Below, piece by piece: positions 1 through 8,199 of a DNA stretch of 57,766 nucleotides. Under the pieces are notes generated by a model that was given only the letters and a program-made list of their open reading frames with translations, was not told the origin of the DNA and ran no database searches. A program made the position numbers and the translations under genes. The stretch's first letter is position 1. Each line of letters begins with the position of its first letter. Source of the stretch: Luminiphilus sp. (lineage in GTDB: Bacteria; Pseudomonadota; Gammaproteobacteria; Pseudomonadales; Halieaceae); contig JAQWUD010000033.1 of the NCBI GenBank assembly GCA_029242325.1, forward strand, positions 1 to 57,766, in the 5' to 3' direction.

Positions 1-563
1 ATGAGTTTTTCGTACTCCCCAGAGGCGAGCCTACGTGCACGCTTGCGACTCGGACCCACCAACTTCATCTTTGCAAGCGCGTAGCGCGCGTCTCTCACGG
101 GGTTTGTTACAAAAGGCATGCTCCATGAGATACGAGCAAACTCAACAAGCTCCGCCATATACTGCAGCTGAGTATTAAGCGTGCTTCGTGCTACACCTTT
201 CCTGTCGTCTGTACCAAGCCTGCGCTGGCGCCCGTAAGCCAGCACATTTTCAATCGTAATTTCATGCAGCTTGTAGTGACCGATGTCACGTTGCGTCAGC
301 CGATAAGTAGAAATCTTGGAGTCACAAAAGTTGTTGAGCGGATGGACTTCTTCAATGTAACGGTCGATCAGTTGACCAAGCGTCGTCTTCTTCTGTGATT
401 TTTTCTTTCGAGCTAACAGAGCGCCGGACTCAATGTCTGCCTCGGTGCGCTTTGCCCACTGTCGGGCTTCAGTTTTCGTGTCAAAGGTTTTGCTTACAGC
501 TGGGTATCCAGCTTTTCGAACCTCGACGTAAAAACGCCCGTTACGATTGCGGATAGATGCCAT
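1..563 (-). CDS. Tyrosine recombinase (integrase), N-terminal part, cut by the window edge
   Basis: Translation of the reverse strand from the ATG at 563 is open for 187 codons to the left edge, so the gene continues outside the window. It begins MASIRNRNGRFYVEVRKAGY, the small beta-sheet arm-type DNA-binding domain common in phage and island integrases (about residues 1-55). A basic linker (RKKKSQKKTT) and a helical core-binding (SAM-like) domain follow (about 60-180). The catalytic domain with R-H-R-Y lies beyond the edge and cannot be inspected. The gene reads away from the adjacent tRNA-Cys, whose 3' end is about 100 nt upstream of the start, as in elements that integrate into tRNA genes. 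Family assignment rests on the N-terminal pattern and this context; specificity for tRNA-Cys is inferred. Confidence 0.8.
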   Translation of the reverse strand, partial: MASIRNRNGRFYVEVRKAGYPAVSKTFDTKTEARQWAKRTEADIESGALLARKKKSQKKTTLGQLIDRYIEEVHPLNNFCDSKISTYRLTQRDIGHYKLHEITIENVLAYGRQRRLGTDDRKGVARSTLNTQLQYMAELVEFARISWSMPFVTNPVRDARYALAKMKLVGPSRKRARRLASGEYEKL

Positions 564-575
564 AGCTTCCTCATG

Positions 576-597
576 AAGTGCGTCATAAGTGCGTCAT
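576..597. repeat. Two perfect tandem 11-bp repeats upstream of the integrase
   Basis: AAGTGCGTCAT occurs twice head to tail (576-586 and 587-597), starting 13 nt upstream of the integrase start codon. A degenerate third copy, AAGCGTCAT, lies at 651-659 next to the tRNA 3' end. Short direct repeats between an integrase gene and its tRNA attachment core are typical of arm-type integrase sites; that role is inferred. Confidence 0.6.
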
Positions 598-665
598 TTC
601 AGAAGAAAAACAATATCAATTTTTTAAGACTATGTAAAACAGTAACTTACAAGCGTCATTTTTGA

Positions 666-700
666 TGGAGGCTCGGGTCGGAATCGAACCGGCGTTGACG
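666..700. other. Candidate attachment-site core at the tRNA-Cys 3' end
   Basis: The 3' half of tRNA-Cys (T-arm and acceptor, 666 to about 700) directly faces the divergently placed start of an integrase gene. Elements of this kind usually recombine within the 3' part of the tRNA, leaving a copy at the far end of the element. The partner copy would be outside the window to the left, so the exact core cannot be delimited here. Confidence 0.35.
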
Positions 701-739
701 GATTTGCAATCCGCTGCATTACCACTCTGCCACCGAGCC
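666..739 (-). tRNA. tRNA-Cys (GCA)
   Basis: The reverse strand folds as a standard cloverleaf. The acceptor arms are GGCTCGG (5', ending at 739) and CCGAGCC, followed by discriminator T and an encoded CCA (666-668). The D-arm is GGCAGAGTGGTAATGC-like, the anticodon GCA lies at 705-707 (reverse strand) in the loop TTGCAAA, and the T-arm contains GGTTCGATTCC. GCA reads cysteine codons. The gene is intact, so any element integrated at its 3' end has preserved or rebuilt the tRNA sequence. Confidence 0.95.
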
Positions 740-789
740 TGGAGGCACTGCTTGTTTGAGACTCAACGCGCTGTGCGCCGAGGCGCGGG

Positions 790-818
790 ATTATACACAC
801 CCGAAGCTGAAATCGGAA
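790..818 (-). promoter_or_regulatory. Probable promoter of tRNA-Cys
   Basis: On the reverse strand a perfect TATAAT (795-790) lies about 50 nt upstream of the mature tRNA 5' end. A poor -35 candidate (TTCCGA, 818-813) sits 17 nt further upstream. The G+C-rich stretch just after the -10 (CCCGCGCC) resembles the discriminator of stable-RNA promoters. No experimental start is known. Confidence 0.5.
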
Positions 819-900
819 AATGATCTGCGATGGTTTTGGGGTGACTTCGTTAGGATAGCCGCTATAGTTGGCAGCCTCAAAACATAATAAGAGTAAGACC

Positions 901-2784
901 ATGCCTGCTATGAGACTTTTTACTGCTGCCATCGTGGCGGCGGCCGTCGTTGCGCAACCCAATAGCCACGCAAGCGATGAGACCTATTCCACGGGTGTGG
1001 GGACCGATTACCCCAAGCAGGTGTTCTTTGGCGACCTGCACCTGCATTCCAATATCTCTGCGGATGCCCAATCGATGGGCAACCTGCTTTTGACCAGTGC
1101 TGACGCTTACCGATTCGCAAGAGGCGAACAGGTCATGGCCTCCAACGGACTGCCGGCACAATTGAAGCGTCCGCTCGACTTCTTGGCGGTCACCGACCAC
1201 GCAGAGTTTATGGGGATATACCGCATGTTCAATCTTCAAGATCCGAGACTGATGGCAACATCATTAGGACGGGCGTGGAGAAAAAAGTACGGAGAAAGCA
1301 TTAGCAAAGAAACCATGGAACAGGGCCCGATTGAGGAAGGCGCCGCCAATCCTATTCTTGAATTCGTTGTGAGCATCAACGACCCCAACCCAGAGAGAGA
1401 TGCATACCCAGGAGCGCTGAAGAGCGCTATCTGGACCGACGTGGCGAGAACCGCGGACGAGTTCAATTCCCCTGGCACATTTACCGCTTTTTCTGCTTAC
1501 GAGTGGACTGCAATGTATGCGGGTAACAATCTGCATCGCTGTGTGATCCTCAAGGACGGTGCCGATATCGTCACCCAGTGGACCCCTTACTCAGCACAGT
1601 CCTCGAGCAATCCAGAGAACTTATGGGCTGCATTAGTGAAGTACGAGCAAAGCACTGGTGGCGAAGCGCTCTCGATACCTCACAACGGGAATCTGAGTAA
1701 TGGATTGATGTGGGACACCGTCACCTACAATGGCGACACCATTAACAGCGACTATGCGGAGCGGCGTATGCGCTGGGAGCCGATCGCTGAAGTCACACAG
1801 ATAAAGGGCGACAGCGAAACGCACCCATCACTGTCTCCCGGTGATCCGTTTGCCGACTTCGAGCGCTGGGATGAATTCAATATCTCCAACACAACAAAGA
1901 CAACAACTGATATGTACCCGGGCTCTTATGCTCGCTCTGCCTTGAAGCGGGGGCTTTCGCTGGAAAGGAACGCAGGCGCTAACCCCTACGCCTTTGGCAT
2001 GATTGGCAGCACCGATGACCACACTTCTCTTGCCACGGCGGAAGAAGACAACTTCTTTGGTAAGTTCGCTAACTCCGAGCCCGGCGTTCGAACAGGTGAC
2101 TCCCGCATGGCAGGGCTCAATGCCGATTGGGAACTGGGCGCCTCGGGGCTTGCCGCCGTCTGGGCACCTGAGAACACGCGCGATGATCTGTTTGCCAGCA
2201 TGAAGCGGCGAGAGGTCTACGCTACAACCGGGTCCCGCATCGTGCTGCGTTTCTTCGGTGGCTGGGACTACGCGCCTGATAGTGTACACAGCCCATATTT
2301 TGAGACTATTGGTTATCGCGACGGCGTGCCCATGGGTGGCGAACTGACTAAACAGGGTGACCAGGCGCCGACCTTTATGGTTCAGGCGATGAAAGACCCC
2401 GACGCCGCTAACCTCGATCAGGTCCAGATAATCAAGGGTTGGATCGACGACGAGGGTAATACTCACGAGCAGATCTACTATGTCGCGCTGTCTGATGATC
2501 GCGGCGTAAACCTGCGGACCGGACTGCCAGAGTCCGTCGGCAGCACCGTGAATCTAGAGAACGCCTCTTTCACCAATACGATTGGTGCCGTGCAACTTAG
2601 TGCTCAGTGGACTGACCCCAACTTTGATGCTGGACAGGCTGCTTTTTATTACGCGCGCGCTATCGAGATTCCTCGGCCCCGCTGGAGCGAGCACGACCGG
2701 AAGTACTTTGGACTGGATTTCAGCGAAGCCCCGCGCACAGTGCAGGACCGCGCTTATTCCTCACCGATTTGGTATCGCCCCTGA
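901..2784 (+). CDS. Secreted DUF3604 family protein (PHP-like metal-dependent hydrolase fold)
   Basis: The ATG at 901 gives a 627-residue protein. In-frame TTG 868 would add 11 polar residues before a clear signal peptide (MRLFTAAIVAAAVVA then a small-residue cleavage region at NSHAS), so 901 is preferred. The mature part starts with GDLHLHSNIS and later FLAVTDHAEF. These HxH and DH motifs are characteristic of PHP-type metal-binding phosphoesterases, to which the DUF3604 family is related. Further conserved-looking metal-ligand candidates are SIPHNGNLS and GSTDDHTSL. Length matches DUF3604 members (about 600-650). The export signal suggests periplasmic or secreted action. Substrate is unknown. 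It stands alone between the tRNA-Cys promoter and the downstream oxidoreductase operon. Confidence 0.85.
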   Translation: MPAMRLFTAAIVAAAVVAQPNSHASDETYSTGVGTDYPKQVFFGDLHLHSNISADAQSMGNLLLTSADAYRFARGEQVMASNGLPAQLKRPLDFLAVTDHAEFMGIYRMFNLQDPRLMATSLGRAWRKKYGESISKETMEQGPIEEGAANPILEFVVSINDPNPERDAYPGALKSAIWTDVARTADEFNSPGTFTAFSAYEWTAMYAGNNLHRCVILKDGADIVTQWTPYSAQSSSNPENLWAALVKYEQSTGGEALSIPHNGNLSNGLMWDTVTYNGDTINSDYAERRMRWEPIAEVTQIKGDSETHPSLSPGDPFADFERWDEFNISNTTKTTTDMYPGSYARSALKRGLSLERNAGANPYAFGMIGSTDDHTSLATAEEDNFFGKFANSEPGVRTGDSRMAGLNADWELGASGLAAVWAPENTRDDLFASMKRREVYATTGSRIVLRFFGGWDYAPDSVHSPYFETIGYRDGVPMGGELTKQGDQAPTFMVQAMKDPDAANLDQVQIIKGWIDDEGNTHEQIYYVALSDDRGVNLRTGLPESVGSTVNLENASFTNTIGAVQLSAQWTDPNFDAGQAAFYYARAIEIPRPRWSEHDRKYFGLDFSEAPRTVQDRAYSSPIWYRP

Positions 2785-2944
2785 CCACAGCGGTGCTCAA
2801 GCTTACAGCGCGGCCCACCTGACGAAACAACCCGATGTCTGAGAGGCTGGGCAGACGCGCAGGCTTTACCAGTGGGCGTGAATAGCCGTCTCGTATCGTG
2901 AGCGTGTGACCAAAATGGATAGGTCGAATTGACACAGCAACCCT

Positions 2945-2966
2945 ACCGATCACCGTTAATCGGTGA
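2945..2966. repeat. Two mutually exclusive short inverted repeats upstream of the oxidoreductase operon
   Basis: ACCGAT (2945-2950) pairs with ATCGGT (2959-2964), and the overlapping TCACCG (2950-2955) pairs with CGGTGA (2961-2966). There is no T-run after it, so it is not a convincing intrinsic terminator. It lies about 77 nt before the start of the GltD-like gene and may be an operator or a leader hairpin. Confidence 0.35.
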
Positions 2967-3042
2967 CACAATAGAATCAAGAATAAATAACGATCATTTA
3001 TCACTTGGGGGGCTGGGTCGATGACCGTGCGAAGTGAACGAA

Positions 3043-4812
3043 ATGAAGCCAACTGATATCCGAGACCCGGAATATTTCCACAAGGTCGTGGACTGCCAGC
3101 ACGCATGCCCTGCCCATACACCTGTCCCCGAATACATTCGACTCATTGCCCAAGAGCGTTACGACGACGCCTACATGGTCAACTGGGAGTCAAATGTATT
3201 TCCTGGCATATTGGGCCGCACCTGCGACCGGCCGTGCGAACCCGCTTGCCGGCGCGGGAGAGTAGAAGAGGAACCTGTTGCGATCTGCCGGCTAAAACGC
3301 GTCGCAGCCGACAATAAAGAATCGATCCTCGATCGCCTGCCCAAGATACCGACACGCAAAAACGGCAAAAAGATCGCGCTGATCGGTGGCGGTCCTGCGT
3401 CACTGACCGTGGCCCGAGACCTTGCGCCATTGGGCTACCAGATTGACCTTTACGACAATCAGCCCGCCGGCGGCGGATTTATGCGCAGCCAAATCCCCTC
3501 TTTCCGGCTACCTCCCTCGGTACTGGATGAAGAGGTCGATTACATACTCGGTATGGGTATCCATACCCACTTCCACACCTATGTAGACAGCCTCAAAAGC
3601 ATACTCGATAAAAGCTATGACGCCGTGTTCGTGGGTACGGGCGCCCCCAGAGGCAGTGACCTCGATATCCCTGGCCGCCAGCAATGTGACAAAAATATTC
3701 ATATCGGTATCGAATGGTTGGGATCAGTCGCCTTTGATCACATCCACAAAACCGGCAAGCGAGTCATCGTGCTGGGTGGTGGTAATACGGCAATGGACTG
3801 CTGCCGCACTGCGCGACGCCTCGGGGGCGAGGATGTCAAAGTCGTGGTGCGCTCCGAATTCGCCAAAATGAAAGCATCCCCCTGGGAGATTGAGGATGCC
3901 CAGACTGAGGACATCCCGATTATCAACAATCACATGCCAAAAGCGTTTGTGCACGAGAATGGCAAGTTGCTCGGCATGAAGTTCGATCAGGTAGAGGTCG
4001 TCTACGATCAGTCCGGCAAGCGCAGCTTGATCCCGACGGGTGATGAGATCTTTTACGAAGCTGACGAAGTCCTGATCGCCATCGGCCAGGACAACGCCTT
4101 CCCCTGGATCGAACGCGATCTGGGTATTGAATTTGGCAAGTGGGATATGCCACAGGTAGACAACACGACGTTTCAGTCGACCAACCCAAAAGTCTTTTTT
4201 GGCGGGGATGCCGCGTTTGGCCCTGAGAACATCATCACCGCTGTCGCCCACGGCCATCAGAGTGCGGTATCGATCGACTTGTTTCTCTCGGGCAAGTCCG
4301 TTCAGCAGCGTCCCGCCCCAGGTGTAAACCTGATCAGCCAGAAAATGGGTGTGCACGAATGGAGCTACGACAATCTGGTCACCATCGACCTTCGCCAGAA
4401 AGTACCTCACGTAGACAAGTCTATTACCCTTAAAGATCGCAAGGTTGAAGTTGAACTGGGCTTTGACATTGAAGCCGCTTACCGAGAGGCCGAGCGCTGC
4501 CTGAACTGCGACGTGCAAACGGTCTTTGATGGCGCAAAGTGCATCGAGTGTGATGGCTGTACCGACATCTGTCCCACTGACTGCATTAACTTTATCGACA
4601 ATGCTGAGGAACCTGTTCTGCGGCGATCACTGCGCGCCCCGGCAAACGATGAAAATCAAGATTTATATATTTCGGACCGACTCGTACAAACCCAACGCGT
4701 GATGGTCAAAGACGAAAATGTTTGCCTTCATTGCGGGCTCTGTGCAGAGCGCTGCCCCACGGGCGCCTGGGACATGCAACGCTTCCTTTACTCGGTGACC
4801 AAGGCCGGCTAA
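3043..4812 (+). CDS. GltD-like FAD/Fe-S NAD(P)H oxidoreductase subunit of a 2-oxoacid oxidoreductase
   Basis: Protein of about 589 residues; the ATG at 3043 is chosen, and the in-frame GTG at 3034 is an alternative. Domains: an N-terminal cysteine-rich Fe-S domain like that of glutamate synthase small subunit (CQHACPAHTPVPEY, CDRPCEPAC, residues about 20-75); an FAD-binding Rossmann motif ALIGGGPAS (about 113); and an NAD(P)-binding motif VIVLGGGNTAMD (about 240). The C-terminal ferredoxin-like region has two 4Fe-4S Cys clusters (CIECDGCTDICPTDC near 502 and CLHCGLCAERCPTGAW near 563). This build suits electron transfer between NAD(P)H and ferredoxin or the partner enzyme. It is followed after 2 nt by the gamma-alpha and beta subunits, so it probably couples 2-oxoacid oxidation or synthesis to a pyridine nucleotide. 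It is not glutamate synthase itself: no GltB is present. Confidence 0.85.
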   Translation: MKPTDIRDPEYFHKVVDCQHACPAHTPVPEYIRLIAQERYDDAYMVNWESNVFPGILGRTCDRPCEPACRRGRVEEEPVAICRLKRVAADNKESILDRLPKIPTRKNGKKIALIGGGPASLTVARDLAPLGYQIDLYDNQPAGGGFMRSQIPSFRLPPSVLDEEVDYILGMGIHTHFHTYVDSLKSILDKSYDAVFVGTGAPRGSDLDIPGRQQCDKNIHIGIEWLGSVAFDHIHKTGKRVIVLGGGNTAMDCCRTARRLGGEDVKVVVRSEFAKMKASPWEIEDAQTEDIPIINNHMPKAFVHENGKLLGMKFDQVEVVYDQSGKRSLIPTGDEIFYEADEVLIAIGQDNAFPWIERDLGIEFGKWDMPQVDNTTFQSTNPKVFFGGDAAFGPENIITAVAHGHQSAVSIDLFLSGKSVQQRPAPGVNLISQKMGVHEWSYDNLVTIDLRQKVPHVDKSITLKDRKVEVELGFDIEAAYREAERCLNCDVQTVFDGAKCIECDGCTDICPTDCINFIDNAEEPVLRRSLRAPANDENQDLYISDRLVQTQRVMVKDENVCLHCGLCAERCPTGAWDMQRFLYSVTKAG

Positions 4813-4814
4813 CC

Positions 4815-6689
4815 ATGCAACGAAAACAATCGATCAATGATTTTGTTATCAAGTTTGCCAACGTAAACGGCACCGGCTCGGCCAGTGCCAACGGCATGTT
4901 CGCCAAGGCCATTTTTCGCATGGGCATTCCCGTCAGCCCTCGCAATATTTTTCCTTCAAACATACAGGGGTTACCCACCTGGTATGAGGTGAGAGTCAGT
5001 CGGGACGGCTATCTCGGCCGCCGAGGCGGCATCGACATGATGGTGAGCGTCAATCCGCAGAGCTTTGCCAAAGATATCTCAGAAGTCGAGCCCGGTGGAT
5101 ACATGCTCTATGACTCCACCAAGCCTCTGGATCTCCGTCATGTCAGGAGAGACATCCATTACCTCGGCATTCCACTCACCGAAATGTGTCTGCGCGAGTA
5201 CACAGATTCAAGACAGAGGCAGCTTTTCAAGAACGTGATCTATGTGGGCGCACTCTCAGCACTGCTCAACATCGATTTTTCAATTCTCAAAGATCTGGTC
5301 GGAGAGCAGTTCAAGGGCAAGGAAAAGCTGATTACGCCCAACATTCATGCGCTGGAAATGGGTTATCAATTTGCCATCAGCCATTTTGAGTGCCCCTTGG
5401 GCATCCACCTCAAGGCGGGCGAGCAGGTGCCACAACATATCAAAGAGTTTGATCACATCCTGATGGACGGCAACACGGCCGCCGCCCTGGGGGCCGTGTA
5501 TGCAGGCGCTACTGTTGCTGCCTGGTATCCCATTACCCCATCTACCTCCGTTGTCGATGCCTTTGAAAAGTATTGCCGGCGCCTGCGGATAGACCCAGGC
5601 ACGGGCAAAAAAAACTATGCGATTGTTCAGGCGGAAGACGAGCTCTCAGCGATGGGCATGGTGATCGGCGCTAACTGGAGCGGTGCCCGCGCCTTCACAG
5701 CCACATCTGGCCCAGGTGTCTCATTAATGAGCGAATTCCTTGGCCTCGCCTACTTTGCAGAGGTACCGGCAGTGCTGGTAGACGTGCAGCGTGCTGGGCC
5801 CTCCACGGGCATGCCCACTCGTACCCAGCAGTCAGACATTCTTGCTGCGGCCTATGCATCGCATGGTGACACCAAGCACGTTCTCTTTTTCCCGGCAACA
5901 CCGGCTGAATGCTTCAGCATGACGGTGGAGGCTTTTGATCTAGCCGAACGCTTGCAGACGCCCATCATCATCATGAGTGACCTCGACCTCGGCATGAACG
6001 AGTGGATGTCACCACCGCTGGAATTCGACGACAGCTATCGCTATGACCGCGGCAAGGTTTTGAGCGGCGAAGACTTAGAGGCCATGACCGAACGCTTCGG
6101 ACGCTATCTTGACGTCGATGGCGACGGCATCCCCTACCGGACCTATCCTGGCGCCCATCCAACAAAAGGCGCCTACTTCACGCGCGGTAGCTCGCGGGAC
6201 GAATATGCCGCTTACACAGAGGATGGCGATGTCTATGTGCGCAACATGGACCGCTTGCTGAAAAAGTTTGAGACGGCAAAATCTCTAGTGCCTGAAGCCA
6301 AGATCAAACCCGCAGCTGAGCCCACCCAAGACGCACTGCTCTTTTTTGGCACGACCGCCTCGCCCGCCTATGAGGCACTTGAAACGCTGGAAAAAGAAGG
6401 TATCCACCTCGACACTTTGAGGCTACGCTCGTTTCCTTTCACTCAGGAAGTCGAAGACTTCATTGAAGAACATGATCGCATTTTTGTGATCGAGCAAAAT
6501 CGTGACGGACAAATGCGCAGACTCCTGCTGAATGAAACCAACGTTGAGGCCAATGCCAAATTGATTTCCGTGGTGGAATACAACGGCTTACCCGTCACAG
6601 CGCGCAAAATTGCCAGCGTGATCCGTAGTCACATGGGCATCAATAATGTGACGCCGCTGGTGCCCAAGGAAAAGGAGCTCGTCTCATGA
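4815..6689 (+). CDS. 2-oxoacid:acceptor oxidoreductase, gamma-alpha fusion subunit (KorA-type)
   Basis: The ATG at 4815, 2 nt after the preceding stop, gives 624 residues. An upstream in-frame TTG lies inside the previous gene and is rejected. Residues about 1-190 form the gamma domain (NGTGSASANGMFAKAIFRMG, with GRRGGIDMMVSVNP). Residues about 215-460 form the alpha pyrimidine-binding domain (GNTAAALGAVYAGATVAAWY, then ITPSTSVVDAFEKY and QAEDELSAMGMVIGANWSGA, SGPGVSLMSEF). The transketolase-C-like domain II follows, ending with IEQNRDGQMRRLL. This gamma-alpha arrangement is typical of 2-oxoglutarate:ferredoxin oxidoreductases (KorA/OorA group). Substrate is most likely 2-oxoglutarate; another 2-oxoacid cannot be excluded. 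The thiamine diphosphate active site is formed with the beta subunit encoded next. Confidence 0.88.
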   Translation: MQRKQSINDFVIKFANVNGTGSASANGMFAKAIFRMGIPVSPRNIFPSNIQGLPTWYEVRVSRDGYLGRRGGIDMMVSVNPQSFAKDISEVEPGGYMLYDSTKPLDLRHVRRDIHYLGIPLTEMCLREYTDSRQRQLFKNVIYVGALSALLNIDFSILKDLVGEQFKGKEKLITPNIHALEMGYQFAISHFECPLGIHLKAGEQVPQHIKEFDHILMDGNTAAALGAVYAGATVAAWYPITPSTSVVDAFEKYCRRLRIDPGTGKKNYAIVQAEDELSAMGMVIGANWSGARAFTATSGPGVSLMSEFLGLAYFAEVPAVLVDVQRAGPSTGMPTRTQQSDILAAAYASHGDTKHVLFFPATPAECFSMTVEAFDLAERLQTPIIIMSDLDLGMNEWMSPPLEFDDSYRYDRGKVLSGEDLEAMTERFGRYLDVDGDGIPYRTYPGAHPTKGAYFTRGSSRDEYAAYTEDGDVYVRNMDRLLKKFETAKSLVPEAKIKPAAEPTQDALLFFGTTASPAYEALETLEKEGIHLDTLRLRSFPFTQEVEDFIEEHDRIFVIEQNRDGQMRRLLLNETNVEANAKLISVVEYNGLPVTARKIASVIRSHMGINNVTPLVPKEKELVS

Positions 6690-7735
6690 CTTACGCAAAG
6701 CCCGCTTTTCGACACCCCGACGCCAAGACCAACGAAGTTGGATGCACGCGCCGCGATTACGAGGGCGGCCTGTCCACTCTGTGCGCAGGCTGCGGCCACG
6801 ACTCCATCAGTGCCGCCATCATTGATGCCTGCTATGAGCTGTCCATCGAACCTCATCGCGTCGCCAAACTTTCAGGTATCGGTTGCTCCTCCAAAACCCC
6901 TGCCTACTTTCTTAGCGGCTCGCACAGCTTTAACAGTGTCCATGGGCGCATGCCATCGGTGGCCACCGGGGCGAATCTTGCCAATCGAGATCTTATCTAC
7001 ATCGGTGTATCCGGCGATGGCGACACTGCATCCATTGGCATGGGCCAGTTTGCACATGTCATGCGCCGAAACCTCAACATGACCTATATCGTTGAGAACA
7101 ACGGATGTTATGGCCTGACCAAAGGGCAAGATTCGGCCACTATGGATACCGAATCGGTCAGCAAAAAAGGAGATATCAATCCATACATGCCCATCGACCT
7201 GGTCAGAGTGGGCATCGAGATTGGCGCCACCTTTGTTGGCAGAAGCTTTTCGGGTGACAAAGCGCAATTGGTACCGTTAATCAAAGCCGCTATTAGTCAT
7301 CGTGGATTCGCCCTTCTCGACGTCATCTCCCCGTGTGTCACCTTTAACAACCATCAAGGTTCAACCAAAAGCTACGCCAGCTTCCGTGACCATAGAGATG
7401 CGATGCCCGTCGACTTTATTCCTCGCCGCGAAGCGATCACAACCAGCTACGATGCCGGAGTAGTTCACGAGGCGTGCATGCATGACGGCTCAGTGCTGCG
7501 CTTACAGAAGGTCAATGAGGAATACAACATCGAAGACCCTCAATCAGCACTGGAGGCCATCGCGCACCATGCCAAGGAAGATCGGATTCTTACCGGGCTG
7601 TTGTATATCAAACGCGATAGCGAAGAGCTGCATGATGTTCTTCAAACCGCCGCCAAACCGCTCAATACCATGACGCAAAGGGAGTTGTGCCCGGGCTCGC
7701 GCTTTCTCGATAGCATTAACGCCGGGTTAAGGTGA
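6686..7735 (+). CDS. 2-oxoacid:acceptor oxidoreductase, thiamine-diphosphate-binding beta subunit (KorB-type)
   Basis: The 349-residue protein starts in an ATGA overlap with the alpha subunit, so translation is probably coupled. It carries LCAGCGHDS and GIGCSSKTP near the N-terminus and the thiamine-diphosphate motif GDGDTASIGMGQF ... ENNGCYGLTKGQ (about residues 110-150), as in beta subunits of pyruvate and 2-oxoglutarate ferredoxin oxidoreductases. The ISPCVTFNN motif follows near residue 215. There is no separate ferredoxin-type delta subunit; the first gene of the operon supplies Fe-S clusters. The enzyme would be cytoplasmic, oxidatively decarboxylating a 2-oxoacid to acyl-CoA with low-potential electrons. 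The gene ends convergent to the sulfur operon. Confidence 0.88.
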   Translation: MTYAKPAFRHPDAKTNEVGCTRRDYEGGLSTLCAGCGHDSISAAIIDACYELSIEPHRVAKLSGIGCSSKTPAYFLSGSHSFNSVHGRMPSVATGANLANRDLIYIGVSGDGDTASIGMGQFAHVMRRNLNMTYIVENNGCYGLTKGQDSATMDTESVSKKGDINPYMPIDLVRVGIEIGATFVGRSFSGDKAQLVPLIKAAISHRGFALLDVISPCVTFNNHQGSTKSYASFRDHRDAMPVDFIPRREAITTSYDAGVVHEACMHDGSVLRLQKVNEEYNIEDPQSALEAIAHHAKEDRILTGLLYIKRDSEELHDVLQTAAKPLNTMTQRELCPGSRFLDSINAGLR

Positions 7736-7785
7736 CTGACCGAGGCAGTTTCTTACTAGGCCCGCGGCGCACCACCCACCGTTAA

Positions 7786-7800
7786 ACCGCCTTAAGCGGT
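7786..7800. terminator. Weak hairpin between convergent operons
   Basis: ACCGC (7786-7790), loop CTTAA, GCGGT (7796-7800). It overlaps the stop codon of the leftward DUF934 gene and is followed on that strand by only a short TTTAA. It may contribute to ending the two convergent operons, but it lacks a real T tract. Confidence 0.3.
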
Positions 7801-8199
7801 GCTCGCGGACAATGGTCTGTTAGCGGACTGCTGATAACCAAACCGTGCCTTACCGCGCTTTTGCCGCCACTGGCTCTCATCGCAGCGGTCAGCATGCTCA
7901 AGGCTGATCCATACGACATCGATTCCCGCCGCGACCGCCATCGGTAATTGATCTGGCAATAGATCGCCGATGACCTCTAGCCTACCCCGAAAACCGTTCA
8001 GCCTCAGTTGGCGGCCGATACTAAATACCCGCCCATCCGAAAAAGCATCTACCTTCAGTCGCACGACTGGCTGATCAAGTAACTCCACCCACTGTTCCTG
8101 AGGCGCCACTGCACTAACATGCAGGGTACCGGAGAGGCTATCGACTGCAGAACGTGTGGCGAACCGGCCATCCTGATCGACGCAGATCAAACGACTCAT
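7792..8199 (-). CDS. DUF934 protein of the sulfite-assimilation operon
   Basis: Small 135-residue soluble protein of the DUF934 family, regularly found directly after cysH or sulfite reductase genes in proteobacteria and often annotated as an oxidoreductase-associated protein. Recognised by the pattern QPVVRLKVDAFSDGRVFSI (family members have a similar FxDGRxFS segment) followed by RGRLEVIGDLLPDQLPM. The start codon shares one base with the cysH stop (TGATG), showing tight translational coupling. No cofactor or catalytic motif is evident. The context implies a role in reducing sulfite or delivering electrons to it, but the molecular function is unknown. Confidence 0.85.
   Translation of the reverse strand: MSRLICVDQDGRFATRSAVDSLSGTLHVSAVAPQEQWVELLDQPVVRLKVDAFSDGRVFSIGRQLRLNGFRGRLEVIGDLLPDQLPMAVAAGIDVVWISLEHADRCDESQWRQKRGKARFGYQQSANRPLSASTA

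Noticed and set aside
1828-2466. 212-residue reverse-strand frame
   Set aside because: Lies wholly within the DUF3604 gene on the opposite strand, with no recognisable motif or ribosome-binding site; it is a shadow of codon bias.
2785-3042. Possible small gene between DUF3604 and the oxidoreductase operon
   Set aside because: Frames here are short or run into neighbours on the opposite strand (for example 2720-3121) and show no motif or good start.
3724-4518. 264-residue reverse-strand frame inside the GltD-like gene
   Set aside because: The forward protein has clear FAD, NAD(P) and Fe-S motifs over the same bases; the reverse frame has none.
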